Made by a program: the position numbers and the translations under genes. Shown piece after piece: positions 1 to 10,072 of a DNA stretch of 64,000 bases (position 1 is its first letter; every line of letters begins with the position of its first letter). The DNA is taken from positions 682,001 to 746,000 of the forward strand of contig NZ_JAHSPG010000001.1 of assembly GCF_019130065.1 (NCBI RefSeq). The letters are read 5' to 3'. The DNA is from Pinibacter aurantiacus. GTDB taxonomy: Bacteria > Bacteroidota > Bacteroidia > Chitinophagales > Chitinophagaceae. The notes under the pieces were generated by a model. The model saw only the letters and a program-made list of their open reading frames with translations, made no database searches and had not been told where the DNA came from.

Positions 1-1572
1 CACAATGTCTGCACCCGAAAGATCTTCCATCATTTCTCTGAATGGATCGAAGAATACGCAGGTCTTTGTGATACGTGTCAATTTATCATCAACGCCATTG
101 GTAGTAGCACTTCCGCCGGCAGGCGTGTATTCAAACTGGCTCTTGGAAACATTGTAACTATAACCTGCAGCTGCCCAAACATTATCCGGAATCATCAGCA
201 TGTTTACAGGCACATTGGATTTTGCCACTAATAATTTAAGGCCGGTGAAATTCAGCAAACGCGTCATCATCGTGTATTTCGGATTCAGGTATGCCTTGCT
301 GAATACGGTACTAAATACATCTGGCTCTTCTACTTTATTGGTACCATACAGGATACCGTTGCTCAGTACTTTTCTGTCAAAAATATCTGTGTATGGATCG
401 AAGCGCGGGGGCTCGCTGAATTTGTTACGTGTTACGGCGAACTTTGTTGGCCAAACAGCAGTAGCAAACAAATGCGCATTCAGGAAGTCTGCAATGATAT
501 CCACAGGCATCTGATCCAATGATGGATAGTATTCGCACAAAACCGTTTTCACATATTTATCAACTGCTTCGTTTTTGGGAATGAACATTGTCCAGCAATC
601 TTTTTGTCCGTCGTTGTCTTCTTCTTTTGTAAAATTTTCATTGTTAGGTGCGTAGGACAAAAGATTGGAGTAGACTTTTACAAACACTGAATCTCCTTTA
701 CCTGACAGTACCTGGTAACGGTGTGTCGCGTCTGCATTGTAAATAAACTGCACCATATTGTTTACATACAAACGATTCAGTATGGCACGGAAGCTGCTGT
801 ACTCGGGCTTTGCAGCGATGTATTCATCGATGCTTTGCAATGGAGTGATCACTTTATCCACTTCATGTATGATGCCATTTTCTGCAACGATGTCTTGCGT
901 AAGAACCGCTGCCTGAGCGACATTAAAACCTTTGTATTCTGATTCAGGATAAAAATATCTGTAGTCTTCGGCAGTAAGATTATTTGCCTTGAAGTAATCA
1001 TCAGTGAAATAAGTGAGGTACTTATTGTTGAAATCCTCGCTGATATAATTACCATCCAAAGCGCCTTTGCTATTTCTGTTGTTGGCTGTTGCAACAATGG
1101 ATTTGTTGTTCAGACCAATGTCGTTGTAGAAGCCTGTGTAATAAGCGGTACGTCTTCTGAAAGCCGCTGACGGCGTCCATCCTGCGTTGTTGGCTGTTGC
1201 CTGGTAATCATCCAGCCTGTCCTTTTTAAATGCATTGTACACTAGTAAATATTGCACCATTGCACGAGCCGTTACAGAATCGAGCACATCTACACCAGCA
1301 ATGCCTTTTTCTTTAAAGAACTTTTGAAATGCATCGTCATTGGGTGCGAAGAATGTCCAGTAACCAGCTGCACCAAGTGTTTGTTTATAACCTGACTTAT
1401 CGATCAAAGCCAGCAAGCTCTTAAACCTGCCAAAGCTCTCCAACTGCTGGTAGATAGGCGGTTGTAAATTATCCGGACGCCCATAATAGGCATCCCATTC
1501 TTTTTTGCGGCAATTGGCAAACAGCAATGTAGCGGCAACAAAAATGCAAACTCTTTGTAGCGTTTTATTCAT
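1..1572 (-). CDS. Fasciclin-domain lipoprotein, C-terminus beyond the window
   Basis: The minus-strand frame is open from an ATG at 1572 to base 1 (524 codons, no stop), so the 3' end is missing. The N-terminus is basic, then hydrophobic, and ends in Cys21 (LLFANC), a plausible lipoprotein signal although Asn before the Cys is not ideal. Residues near 45-85 read as a FAS1 (fasciclin) start: SLLALIDKSGYKQTLG, then TFFAPNDDAF, the usual YTVFAPTNEAF-like strand. A second FAS1-like module probably follows near residues 200-320 (IIHEVDKVITP). FAS1 lipoproteins in Bacteroidota are surface adhesins often found next to SusC/SusD uptake genes. The pectin operon downstream in transcription fits such a setting, but no SusD-like protein is visible here. 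Confidence 0.8.
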   Translation of the reverse strand, partial: MNKTLQRVCIFVAATLLFANCRKKEWDAYYGRPDNLQPPIYQQLESFGRFKSLLALIDKSGYKQTLGAAGYWTFFAPNDDAFQKFFKEKGIAGVDVLDSVTARAMVQYLLVYNAFKKDRLDDYQATANNAGWTPSAAFRRRTAYYTGFYNDIGLNNKSIVATANNRNSKGALDGNYISEDFNNKYLTYFTDDYFKANNLTAEDYRYFYPESEYKGFNVAQAAVLTQDIVAENGIIHEVDKVITPLQSIDEYIAAKPEYSSFRAILNRLYVNNMVQFIYNADATHRYQVLSGKGDSVFVKVYSNLLSYAPNNENFTKEEDNDGQKDCWTMFIPKNEAVDKYVKTVLCEYYPSLDQMPVDIIADFLNAHLFATAVWPTKFAVTRNKFSEPPRFDPYTDIFDRKVLSNGILYGTNKVEEPDVFSTVFSKAYLNPKYTMMTRLLNFTGLKLLVAKSNVPVNMLMIPDNVWAAAGYSYNVSKSQFEYTPAGGSATTNGVDDKLTRITKTCVFFDPFREMMEDLSGADIV

Positions 1573-1865
1573 ATGACCTTTAATGTGGTTGTGAATAGCA
1601 AAGACAAGGAAGTGACTATACCACCTGCAACAGCGGATAGCAAACAACTATAAAGTCAGGAAACAAATTACTTACACGCCGGGGCGCATCGAGCAATTAT
1701 CAACTGTCCTGATGACTTTTATGAGCAATAAAAATGTGGATTTTCTTACGTTGCCGGGAATGTGGCATACGCACTTTTGAATTTGTAATAGTGGTAACGT
1801 ACATGGCAGTGTCGTTTTGGGTGATAGAGAGAAACGAAGGCTTACAGCATTCCTTTCAATTATAA

Positions 1866-1908
1866 AATTAACCGGATATTTCCTTTAACTATCCTGACCC
1901 ATCCTGAG
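1866..1908. promoter_or_regulatory. Candidate operator shared with the pectin operon
   Basis: TTAACCGGA (about 1868-1876) is followed at 1886-1908 by a direct repeat ATCCTGA-N3-ATCCTGA preceded by TAACT. An approximate copy of the repeat is at 11118-11141, and TTAACCGGA recurs at about 11168-11176, upstream of the deacetylase/PL22 operon. Matching sites 250-320 bases ahead of two minus-strand units suggest a common regulator. This is inference from two occurrences. Confidence 0.35.
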
Positions 1909-2102
1909 ATTTTGGTATTTGTCTTACAAAAACGGCAATTACATTGATTTTATATGAATTCTACCTGATTATTTTTAAGATCGACAAATTAACGATAGCG
2001 GGTAGACATCAATGTTATTGAAAGAAAGTCGGCAATTCGGTGTATCAATTTGTCTTATTACCGATGACGGTTGAAAAGCAGTGCAACCCTGCTTCTGTGC
2101 GA

Positions 2103-2168
2103 CGAGGCTTCGGCAAGCTCAGCCTGACAGCGTAAATGAAGTGTCAGGCTGAGCTTGTCGAAGCCTCG
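2103..2168. repeat. Large dispersed palindrome, AGGCTTCGACAAGCTC family, copy 1
   Basis: A 27-base arm beginning CGAGGCTTCGGCAAGCTCAG is followed by a 12-base loop and its near-perfect reverse complement. Two further copies lie at 25581-25642 and 30921-30984. The position 48 bases beyond the DUF4450 stop would let it act as a transcript-end hairpin, although no T-run follows. Confidence 0.85.
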
Positions 2169-2215
2169 TTATTATTTCAGCGACATGCATTCTGGCTTTG
2201 ATGCTCCGCCATAAA

Positions 2216-5200
2216 TTAACGCACAAGCGTTGCACTCATCAATCCAATCACTACATCATTTGCAATAGCCGTTACCGTAAGTGAAGCCAACTCCTTTGAA
2301 GCATTCAGCGGTAAATCCAGCACTGTAGCGGCTCCGCCTTCAATGGCCATGTTGCTGAAACCTTTGATGCCTTTATAATTATCGTAATCATTCGTCACCA
2401 ACCCTGTTGCAAGGTGGACACGAACGGGCCTTACCCGGCTTGCATAAAACGCATGACCATCAATGTAAAAGTCTTGTTCTATCGGCAACCAGTTCGTTGG
2501 ATTTTCGAGACGCAGGGAGTCTGCAGAACCATCTGTATATCGAATGACTACGCTCCCATTCGTCAATCTCGTTTGCATTGGATTGGTGGAACCGGCCATA
2601 AGCAGATAAACCTGCGAAGCCTTGCCACTCAATGGAACTTTTATGCTCTTGGGATAGTTATCCCACTGTGAAGTAAACGCGATATTGTTAAGCGCCGGCG
2701 AAGACGGAGTTGACAAAGGAATATTGTTAGCAATGGTAATTTCATTCTGACTACCCGCCTTGCCGCGTAATCCGGCGTCATTAATAATTGGGTTTATCAT
2801 CGGATAACACCAGTTGCCAATGCCCTGGTAGGGTAATTGCAAAGTTGTTGTATTTGGGCGTGGCGATTCGTATTTGTTTTTGAAAATGTTCGTCACCTTA
2901 TCATTGAACACAGCGGACAGATCAAGTTTTTCGTAGCGTTTGCTGGCATCCTGGCTCACGTTCCAGTTCTGAATATTCTTTTCAATAACAAATTTTCCTG
3001 CTGCTATTCTTACTTTGTTCGAGCCATATACCAAACACTTTTCCGGTACGGTTATCACCGATGACGTTGCTAATCTTTGCAAATTAATTTGTGTGGAAAA
3101 CACATTATTTACTGTTACCGACACAACCTGATCGTTTGTAAAATTTTGTATTGCAAACGAAATTTCTTTTTTATACTCAGCTGTTGAATCAAGCAGAACA
3201 ATGGGTTCGTTGATTGTAAGATCAATTGGTTCCCACCATTGCATAATGCCTTGCTTCAATTGCACAAAGAAAGTTTTATTTCCGCTGGAGGTCCTAACAA
3301 CAGCATTCAATGTGTTTCCATTTATTTTGGCATCTTTCAAAACTTGCTGAGGATCATGGATGGCAATTGCGTTTGCCGTCCTAAAATTTACTGCAAATGA
3401 CTCCCCTTGTTGCCCGGATGTGTTGCCAGATGTTTGATACAATTCACTCCCCTTCCATTTTATTTCAATACTATGTTTGTCGTTCCTGCCCCCTGCAATT
3501 TCAATGAAAGCATTGCCCACTGCGTCGCCAACTACTTTCCATGCAGCTTTTTTGCCATTTACTTTTACATAAGCAACATCATCTTTTAAACTCTGCAACT
3601 GCAATAGAATGCTTGTCGCCTTTGTATGTTGAATTGAATAAGAAACTACATCTCCCCTTCTTGCAAAACTGATATTAATGTCAGGTGTTTTGATAGAAGC
3701 ATTGTTCCATACCTTCGGAAAGCCGGGCCTGATAATGGTTTGACCGTTCAGTGCATCTGGTGTAATACCAAACAAGCCCTCGATTAAGGATCGTGCCGCC
3801 ATGCCTATTGGATCGGCAAAATCCCTGTACAGTTCGCCGCGCATGGCATCATAGAAAGACAACTGCTGAAAATTTGCAGGCGATATGCCAAGATACATGC
3901 TTTCAATCAAGGCGCTTTTCCATAAACGAAATGCAGCTTCATTTCTCCCGCCTTGCCAGTATGCAAGCGATGTATGCAGGTTTTCCGCCAGCACTACGTT
4001 GTTTAGCGACCAGTCGTATGGTTGCCAGTTTGTGGTTGCCAGTAGCTCACAGCTAGTTTCCATACCTTTGGCAACAACGGGAATGTGCGGTATTTCATTG
4101 TCAACATAACGCAACAATTGATACGACTGAAAAGCATCAGGAACGCCTTCGTCTATTGCGTGATATACTGTCCAAAGGCCCGCGGATGGATGCACCAACT
4201 GCTGCCCCATTTTGTCTTTGTATTCAGCGAACCAACCTTTGTCATTCAGCCAAAGATGCGCTTGCATTGCCTTCCATATTTTGTCTGCTTCGTTCTTGTA
4301 GGGCGTTGCATCTTTTCCTATCATTCCCGAAAGCATTGCTGCAGTTTTGTTTGCCCTGTAGTTATACGCGGAAGAATGCGTAACGCCGCCACCGCTATAT
4401 TGCAGGGCATCGCTTGCCCATATGCATGCGTATGCGTCATACAGCCCATCTCCATCTGCATCAAAATTTCTCTTTTCCCATGCGAGGTGACGCTCAAGCA
4501 ATGGCCACATTTCTCTTACATAATTGGTGTCACCGGTGTAGTTGAAATGATTCAGGAGCTCATCAATGAAGACCAAATTCATGTCGTAGTGATGTGGCCG
4601 TTTATCGCCACCGGGATTGCGACTGATATAGCCACTGCTGAACATGGACGTCCCCATTTTTTCCAATTGCCTTGCAATGTTCAGTGCGGTGTCTGCAACA
4701 ACCTGCGCCTGCAACGGTTCAGTAACCTGCGATAAAGCATAACTGCTAAAATGCGTTCTTGCCCTGTCGTGCCAACCAAGCGGATCGGCGGCATACGGCC
4801 CGCGCCATGCATTCAATCTCATGCGCCATGCAACGGCTCCGTGCATATAGGAAGGATTCTCCCAAATACCATCTGCTGCAATACTTAATGCTCCGCCTAC
4901 AGCATTGATATAAGGATCAGGCGTATTGACCACAATACGATCTGCAATTGATTTTCTTTTTACTTCCGCATCCGCAAATACTTTTGGCAACGTATTGTAA
5001 ACAGGTAACGCGCCTGCATCATTGTTTTGCAACAAGAAGTAAGCAGCATTATTGGAAATATTCATTGTACCATAGATCAACGGAGCTTCTGCCGATTCTT
5101 TTTTTATCAATTGTAACGGGGATTGCTGCTGCAACGCATCACCTTTGATCAATGTCATTTCCTCAGGAAAAATACCAGCGATACTTTTTACCGGATTCTT

Positions 5201-5875
5201 TTTATTGTCGCTTTCCTTTTTTGTATTGGAAAGGTGTTGCACTTCATAACGCTCTTCTTCTGTCAACACTTTCCCGGAACCATACAATAAGCTGAAGGCA
5301 TTTTTTTGGATATTAAATGAATTGTCTTTGCAATATGCGGGTTGTAAATAAAATGACGATTCAGGATCGGCACCGATGTCACCATCGCGTGAAAACTTTT
5401 TGCCGGTAGCACCTCCATATACGCCAACAAGTTTGCAATCTTTCAACGCTTTGCTGCTGTTGACTTTCACGACCATCCCTTCTTTATCTGCCAGTGGCAA
5501 TACCGTAATATACAGCACTGCATCACTCAGCAAATCATCTTTCACTTCGTACAACATAGATCCGGGTCTGTAGATGGCTTTAATATTTTTTGCCGCTATC
5601 AGCCACATGCTGCTATCACCTTTTATCAATCCCAACTTGAGGTTACCCCCCATGCCGGGCATGTACATGGCAAATTCTGGAAGATCACCTGCTTCTACGC
5701 GAAACGCGGTATTGGTTCCGTACAACGCACGGTTAAATCTGTAAGTACCATTCTCGGTTACAAAATCATTCCCCTGAGGTTGGTAATGAACGGTACGCAC
5801 CTTATTGTGCCAGCTTTGCTGCGCAACTGTAGCTTGCGTCACCAGAAATAAAATGCCGTATACTAAATGTTTCAT
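2216..5875 (-). CDS. DUF4450 glycosidase-like secreted protein
   Basis: A 1219-residue protein. The chosen ATG (5875) gives a clean signal peptide (MKHLVYGILFLVTQATVAQQ); an upstream in-frame ATG at 5944 would add residues encoded partly by a repeat. Residues about 30-130 match the DUF4450 signature (NGTYRFNRALYGTNTAFR, then GDLPEFAMYMPGMGGNLK). The middle (about 330-720) looks like an alpha/alpha six-hairpin glycosidase (MNLVFIDELLNHFNYTGDTN, then DADGDGLYDAYACIWASDA). The C-terminal third is beta-rich. Such proteins occur in pectin and rhamnogalacturonan utilisation loci. It is the last gene of a minus-strand operon with GH106, PL22 and CE4 members, 89 bases beyond the GH106 stop. The exact substrate cannot be told from sequence; a terminal-sugar hydrolase of RG-I or RG-II chains is the likely role. 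Confidence 0.85.
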   Translation of the reverse strand: MKHLVYGILFLVTQATVAQQSWHNKVRTVHYQPQGNDFVTENGTYRFNRALYGTNTAFRVEAGDLPEFAMYMPGMGGNLKLGLIKGDSSMWLIAAKNIKAIYRPGSMLYEVKDDLLSDAVLYITVLPLADKEGMVVKVNSSKALKDCKLVGVYGGATGKKFSRDGDIGADPESSFYLQPAYCKDNSFNIQKNAFSLLYGSGKVLTEEERYEVQHLSNTKKESDNKKNPVKSIAGIFPEEMTLIKGDALQQQSPLQLIKKESAEAPLIYGTMNISNNAAYFLLQNNDAGALPVYNTLPKVFADAEVKRKSIADRIVVNTPDPYINAVGGALSIAADGIWENPSYMHGAVAWRMRLNAWRGPYAADPLGWHDRARTHFSSYALSQVTEPLQAQVVADTALNIARQLEKMGTSMFSSGYISRNPGGDKRPHHYDMNLVFIDELLNHFNYTGDTNYVREMWPLLERHLAWEKRNFDADGDGLYDAYACIWASDALQYSGGGVTHSSAYNYRANKTAAMLSGMIGKDATPYKNEADKIWKAMQAHLWLNDKGWFAEYKDKMGQQLVHPSAGLWTVYHAIDEGVPDAFQSYQLLRYVDNEIPHIPVVAKGMETSCELLATTNWQPYDWSLNNVVLAENLHTSLAYWQGGRNEAAFRLWKSALIESMYLGISPANFQQLSFYDAMRGELYRDFADPIGMAARSLIEGLFGITPDALNGQTIIRPGFPKVWNNASIKTPDINISFARRGDVVSYSIQHTKATSILLQLQSLKDDVAYVKVNGKKAAWKVVGDAVGNAFIEIAGGRNDKHSIEIKWKGSELYQTSGNTSGQQGESFAVNFRTANAIAIHDPQQVLKDAKINGNTLNAVVRTSSGNKTFFVQLKQGIMQWWEPIDLTINEPIVLLDSTAEYKKEISFAIQNFTNDQVVSVTVNNVFSTQINLQRLATSSVITVPEKCLVYGSNKVRIAAGKFVIEKNIQNWNVSQDASKRYEKLDLSAVFNDKVTNIFKNKYESPRPNTTTLQLPYQGIGNWCYPMINPIINDAGLRGKAGSQNEITIANNIPLSTPSSPALNNIAFTSQWDNYPKSIKVPLSGKASQVYLLMAGSTNPMQTRLTNGSVVIRYTDGSADSLRLENPTNWLPIEQDFYIDGHAFYASRVRPVRVHLATGLVTNDYDNYKGIKGFSNMAIEGGAATVLDLPLNASKELASLTVTAIANDVVIGLMSATLVR

Positions 5876-5892
5876 GAAATCGCGTTGTGTTT

Positions 5893-5968
5893 GTAGAGAC
5901 AAGGCATTGCGTTGTCTGCGTTGGGCCGTATGAAATAAAATCAAGACAAGGCGGTGCCTTGTCTCTAC
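5893..5968. repeat. GTAGAGACAAGGC palindromic repeat, double copy
   Basis: GTAGAGACAAGGCATTG starts the element at 5893 and GGTGCCTTGTCTCTAC ends it at 5968, with degenerate inner copies of the opposite arms between. A sister element is at 57646-57722. The stop codon of the GH106 gene (TAG, 5965-5967 on the minus strand) lies inside the terminal GTAGAGAC. Confidence 0.8.
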
Positions 5969-8805
5969 CTAAGAACCGCCATCGGTATTAATGTTACATT
6001 GCTCAACAATCCTGATGGAAGCGGACTCCAGTTTTCTGCTGTAAACAATCCGTCAGCGCCTTTATTGGTCGCCTTTCTCGCAGGAAAATTGATATTGTAA
6101 AACACCTTATAATTCTCGTGATTCTTCTCCATATCAATAATCCTGTTCGCCATCGTGTTGGCTACTTTTATTTGCAGTGTATTTTTTTGCTGCAGTGCAT
6201 TTGCGTCGATCACAACACTAAATACAGGACCAATCAGCGTCGCGATTTTTTTACCATTCAAAAATACTTCGGCGTTGTCGCGCACAGCACCCAAATCAAG
6301 CGACCATTTCTTTGCTGTTCCTTTTGGTTTTGCGAAATTAGTAGTGTATGATGCAGTGCCGGAAAACTTCTTCACCTCTTCTCCGGGAAGGTTTGTCCAC
6401 GATTGTAATTGTTGTATTATCACATCCTTTGGCAATACCGGACCGCCTTCTACAAAATGCAATTTCCACGAACCATTGATCACTACAGCATCTCCCGCTG
6501 CTTTAAAATATTCATATTGATTGCCAGTTAATGTCTGCGATGCTGTTTGCAGCAACAGGCTTTCACCTTTTTGCATTTGTACGTACGCACTGAGCGTCCC
6601 ATCGGAATTTTGCCTTGTTCTTGCTATTCCTGCTTTTTCGGTCATGGCGTTGTAAAGAACAGCGTTGCTTGCATTTGTTGCCAGGTTTATCCAACCCTCA
6701 TAAGCTTTTGTTGCTTTGTTGGCAATGAAATATAGACTGCCTGTCTCATTCTTTTTCCTGATATAAGAAAGACTGTCGTTTGCCAATGTTTCCTTGCGAA
6801 TACGAGCATAGTCGAGTAGTTGCAATACATCATTGCCTATTATAAATTGACCATTTCCTATGCTTGCTTTTTGCACATTGCCATCGTTGATAAAATGCAG
6901 TGAAGCAATGGACTGTTTGTAATCCGCTTGTCGTTCTGCTAGTTTTTCCATACCAGGCACATCTTCCGGAAGACCTTTGTACACAAGTATCGTAGCGCCT
7001 TGTGAAGCAAGTTTCATTAATTGCTGCCATGTTTCTAACGGAATCAATTTAGCGTTTGGCAGAATGATCGTTTTGTATTTCGACTTGCCTGTCAGCAATT
7101 CATTTCCTTCATTCCTTAGGTTCAGTAATTGCTTGTCGGAAATATAATCAAACGCATACCCATGGTCAATCATGGTTTCTGCATTCTCTTTAAACCCTGT
7201 GCCTTTGAATTCTTTGTCTATTGCATCAAAATGTTTTAACAGTGCACCTCCTGTTTTTGATATAATGTCTGTGAACGGATAATACAACAGCACGTCATTA
7301 TCAGGCGTACTGTTTTGTAAAAATGACTGGCAGTGCGCAATGTAATTGTTGAGCGTCGAAAAATCATTCCAGAAGGGATTAGCGGGTTGAAAATGCACAG
7401 AGGCATAAAACAACCATCCCGGAAATGGAGCCTTTGCGGGAGAATAGTTTAGTCCGTGATAAAACACATGGTTTATGCCGCCGACAAAATAATTGTCTAT
7501 CGCTTGTTTTACATCGCCTAATGTTGATACGAAATGTTCATCGAGCCATGTGGCCGACTCTGAAGAGATCAGGGGTTTTCCTGTTACGTTGCCCGCTGAG
7601 GACGCAACTTTGAATCGCAACAATTCTGTTCCTTCTGTTTCTGGAATGTCGATTGCACTATAGAGGTCCAATATGTTTGCAGGCGAACCATGTGCCTGGT
7701 TGCGCACCAGCTTGCCTTTCTGTGCACTCCACGTGTGCCATGCTTTGGTGTAATTCTCATAGATCAGGTCATTGACCGTTAGCCTGTAATCATAGATGAC
7801 CCTGCTGTTTAGCTCTTCTTTGTCTTTGCCGAATAATGCGGGCAGATAATTTCTCAAATCATACCCTCTTCTCTTTTGAAACTCGCTGAGAAAATCAGGT
7901 GTCCAGCTTGCCTGCCCGGTTGCGTCATCTACTTCATAGGAGTCGTTGAAGAAGGCACGCAACGATGACAGATCGTGTCCTTTAAATGACTCATCAAATT
8001 TACCAAGATAATGATCGATGGCCTTAAGCGAAAAGTGATCCATCGCGTATCCTTCACCACCTGGTGCGGCACGTTCTACCATTTTGCCATGTAGCGATTG
8101 AAACAATGCATAAATGGTCCATGAACCTTTTGGTGCAGTCCAATTCAAATCGCCTGCTGTGTTTAGTTTATCGGTAAGATTGATTTGTTGTCCGTCGTTG
8201 CTGTAAGCCATTACCAGCGTTGCAGGAAAACTGCCGGGGAATTTTATTTGGTCCAGTGCAAGTGCCTGCAGGTTTGTGTTGCTGTACACCGGATTTTTCA
8301 CATCTTCCATTTTCACTTTATCCTGTCCGGCAAAACGCAGCAATGGTTCTTGTTGAAAGAATATCTTCTCATGAAGTGTTTGTCCTTCTGTAAGTGTATA
8401 GGTTTTATAATTGATTGTTTTCGCTGCATTATCTTCATGGATCCACGGACCTCCAAATGGCCAGCCGGTGCCATTCGCCATATCTATTCCAAGGTTTAAC
8501 TTTTTCCCTTCGCCCAGTGTATGATCCAGCATCTGCATCCATTCGGGACTCAGGAAATTCAACCATTGCTTCTCCGTTCCTTTCACTCCATAGATGGGCA
8601 CTATTTCAAGTCCACCCAAGCCTGCTTTTGCGTATTGCTGCATTACAGTTGTAAGGTCGCTCTTGTTTACCGCACTACCTTCCCACCACCATCTCGTCCA
8701 TGGTTTATTGGTTTGCGTAATAGCCGGCCACTTTACCTGCGCATCTGCAACGCCTGTTGCACAAAGCATTCCCGCTACACAAAGGGACTTGAATATATTG
8801 TTCAT
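5965..8805 (-). CDS. GH106-type alpha-L-rhamnosidase
   Basis: A 946-residue secreted enzyme. The ATG at 8805 gives a signal peptide ending in GVADAQ; in-frame starts upstream lack one. The N-terminal part has the GH106 pattern TRWWWEGSAVNKSDL and AKAGLGGLEIVPIYG, followed by LNLGIDMANGTGWPFGGPW. GKPLISSESATW near residue 420 is the conserved segment expected to carry a catalytic acid. The C-terminus has a galactose-binding-like module (WSLDLGAVRDNAEVFLNGKK). GH106 enzymes remove terminal rhamnose from rhamnogalacturonan, matching the PL22 lyase 53 bases upstream in the operon. The stop codon lies within a dispersed repeat, so the original C-terminus may have been altered. Confidence 0.88.
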   Translation of the reverse strand: MNNIFKSLCVAGMLCATGVADAQVKWPAITQTNKPWTRWWWEGSAVNKSDLTTVMQQYAKAGLGGLEIVPIYGVKGTEKQWLNFLSPEWMQMLDHTLGEGKKLNLGIDMANGTGWPFGGPWIHEDNAAKTINYKTYTLTEGQTLHEKIFFQQEPLLRFAGQDKVKMEDVKNPVYSNTNLQALALDQIKFPGSFPATLVMAYSNDGQQINLTDKLNTAGDLNWTAPKGSWTIYALFQSLHGKMVERAAPGGEGYAMDHFSLKAIDHYLGKFDESFKGHDLSSLRAFFNDSYEVDDATGQASWTPDFLSEFQKRRGYDLRNYLPALFGKDKEELNSRVIYDYRLTVNDLIYENYTKAWHTWSAQKGKLVRNQAHGSPANILDLYSAIDIPETEGTELLRFKVASSAGNVTGKPLISSESATWLDEHFVSTLGDVKQAIDNYFVGGINHVFYHGLNYSPAKAPFPGWLFYASVHFQPANPFWNDFSTLNNYIAHCQSFLQNSTPDNDVLLYYPFTDIISKTGGALLKHFDAIDKEFKGTGFKENAETMIDHGYAFDYISDKQLLNLRNEGNELLTGKSKYKTIILPNAKLIPLETWQQLMKLASQGATILVYKGLPEDVPGMEKLAERQADYKQSIASLHFINDGNVQKASIGNGQFIIGNDVLQLLDYARIRKETLANDSLSYIRKKNETGSLYFIANKATKAYEGWINLATNASNAVLYNAMTEKAGIARTRQNSDGTLSAYVQMQKGESLLLQTASQTLTGNQYEYFKAAGDAVVINGSWKLHFVEGGPVLPKDVIIQQLQSWTNLPGEEVKKFSGTASYTTNFAKPKGTAKKWSLDLGAVRDNAEVFLNGKKIATLIGPVFSVVIDANALQQKNTLQIKVANTMANRIIDMEKNHENYKVFYNINFPARKATNKGADGLFTAENWSPLPSGLLSNVTLIPMAVLR

Positions 8806-8858
8806 CGTTTTGGCTGTCTGGTTGTTGTTATGGTTTTTATGGGTCTGAATTCCCAAAA

Positions 8859-10064
8859 CTACTTTGTCTCCGCAATTTCTACAGCGTACACATTTTGTTT
8901 GCCTTCAAAATTTGCACGGAAAATAATCCATTTATTGTCCGGTGAAAAATGCACGTTGGGTTCCAGTTTGTAATTGTGGTTTTTCATGTTAACCAAACGG
9001 GTGGATTTGAAATGATCGCCCTCAGGTGTAAACAAATAAATCCACATCCCATCTTTTGCTTTGGCCACCTGGCTTTCATTGCCTCCATCTCCCGCAAACA
9101 ATTGCTGGTCATGTGAAATGGTAAAGTGAATGCTCCATTCATCACGGGTAAGTCTATACTTTTGCTCTTCGCCTGTTTTTACATTTGTACCACCTACAAA
9201 AAAGTTTTCACTACGAGGCATTTGCAGATCGTACCAAATGATTTTCCCGTCTGGTTGAAACCATTCATGGCCGGCAATTTCCATGTTCATGGTACGTTTG
9301 TGCATTAGCTTTACTTCTTTTGTGTTTACATCTATCGTCCATATCCTGTCCACTTTGTGCCATGGGCCTTCATGGCAAAACATCAGCAATGACGGGTCCT
9401 TCGAAGAGAATTGCACGTGGTTCAACCAAGCCGTATCTGAAAAAACCTTTTTCAATTCTCCCTTCTTAATGTCGATCACAAACAAAGTTCTTTTCAATTT
9501 GGATTCATAGATGCGGTTGAAGTAATCGTGCTTCTCCGGATATTTTTTACTAATCTCTTTTTCTTCGTCGGTCGCCCATGCGCCACCCAGCAATGTTTCA
9601 TCTGCGTTCAGGGTAGTGATGCTTGCTTTGAAATCGGCCGGAAAAACAAAGAGCAATTTCGTTTGTTTTGTAATGGTGTTGGTCGCATATACACTATCTC
9701 CGGTTTGATAATAAATGTTGCCGGTCTTTGCACCCGCTATTTCTCCATTGATCTTGCCGCCCTGGCTGGTAATCTTTTCTGTTTGCAATGTTTTTAGATC
9801 AACCGTATATGCCTGGCGACCATTGCGGCCACTATTGTAGTACACCATTCTATTTCCAATAAAGGGATTGTTGTGAAAATAGAAACTGCTGTTGGAACCT
9901 TCCGTCCGCGTGAGTTTAACTACTTTATGATGCGTGTCCTTATCGATCCATTCATCAGGCATTTGCTGGCCGCCTGTTTCCATAAGCTGTTGTGCCGTTG
10001 CACTCGCGGCGGTCAACAATGAAACAGTTATTGCCGTTGCAGTAAGTAATTTTATTTGATTCAT
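8859..10064 (-). CDS. Oligogalacturonate lyase, PL22 family
   Basis: A 401-residue protein. The ATG at 10064 gives a signal peptide (about 25 residues ending TAASATAQQ). It reads as the seven-bladed propeller of PL22: MVYYNSGRNGRQAYTVDL, LMFCHEGPWHKVDRIWTID, AGHEWFQPDGKIIWYDLQMP and NHNYKLEPNVHFSPD, the last two carrying His residues of the type that bind the metal in this family. It cleaves unsaturated galacturonate disaccharides from pectin. The signal peptide suggests periplasmic action, unlike the cytoplasmic enterobacterial enzymes. It sits 8 bases after the deacetylase stop, a tight operon. Confidence 0.9.
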   Translation of the reverse strand: MNQIKLLTATAITVSLLTAASATAQQLMETGGQQMPDEWIDKDTHHKVVKLTRTEGSNSSFYFHNNPFIGNRMVYYNSGRNGRQAYTVDLKTLQTEKITSQGGKINGEIAGAKTGNIYYQTGDSVYATNTITKQTKLLFVFPADFKASITTLNADETLLGGAWATDEEKEISKKYPEKHDYFNRIYESKLKRTLFVIDIKKGELKKVFSDTAWLNHVQFSSKDPSLLMFCHEGPWHKVDRIWTIDVNTKEVKLMHKRTMNMEIAGHEWFQPDGKIIWYDLQMPRSENFFVGGTNVKTGEEQKYRLTRDEWSIHFTISHDQQLFAGDGGNESQVAKAKDGMWIYLFTPEGDHFKSTRLVNMKNHNYKLEPNVHFSPDNKWIIFRANFEGKQNVYAVEIAETK

Positions 10065-10072
10065 GGTTGTTG

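Larger units (their letters stand above)
1573..2215. other. Intergenic region between DUF4450 gene and fasciclin gene
   Basis: About 640 bases without a convincing gene on either strand. It holds a large palindromic repeat (2103-2168), a motif shared with the region upstream of the pectin operon (1866-1908), and a shorter related string ACTGTCCTGATGA near 1700. The 5' regulatory region of the fasciclin gene must lie here. No clear promoter could be assigned. Confidence 0.6.

Noticed and set aside
849-1097. Minus-strand frame of 82 codons
   Set aside because: Out of frame within the fasciclin gene.
4085-4735. Plus-strand frame of 216 codons
   Set aside because: Lies fully opposite the well-supported DUF4450 gene, rich in Cys, Ile and His without domain signature; antisense shadow.
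8521-8973. Plus-strand frame of 150 codons
   Set aside because: Antisense to the GH106 signal region and the end of the PL22 gene; no start or domain support.
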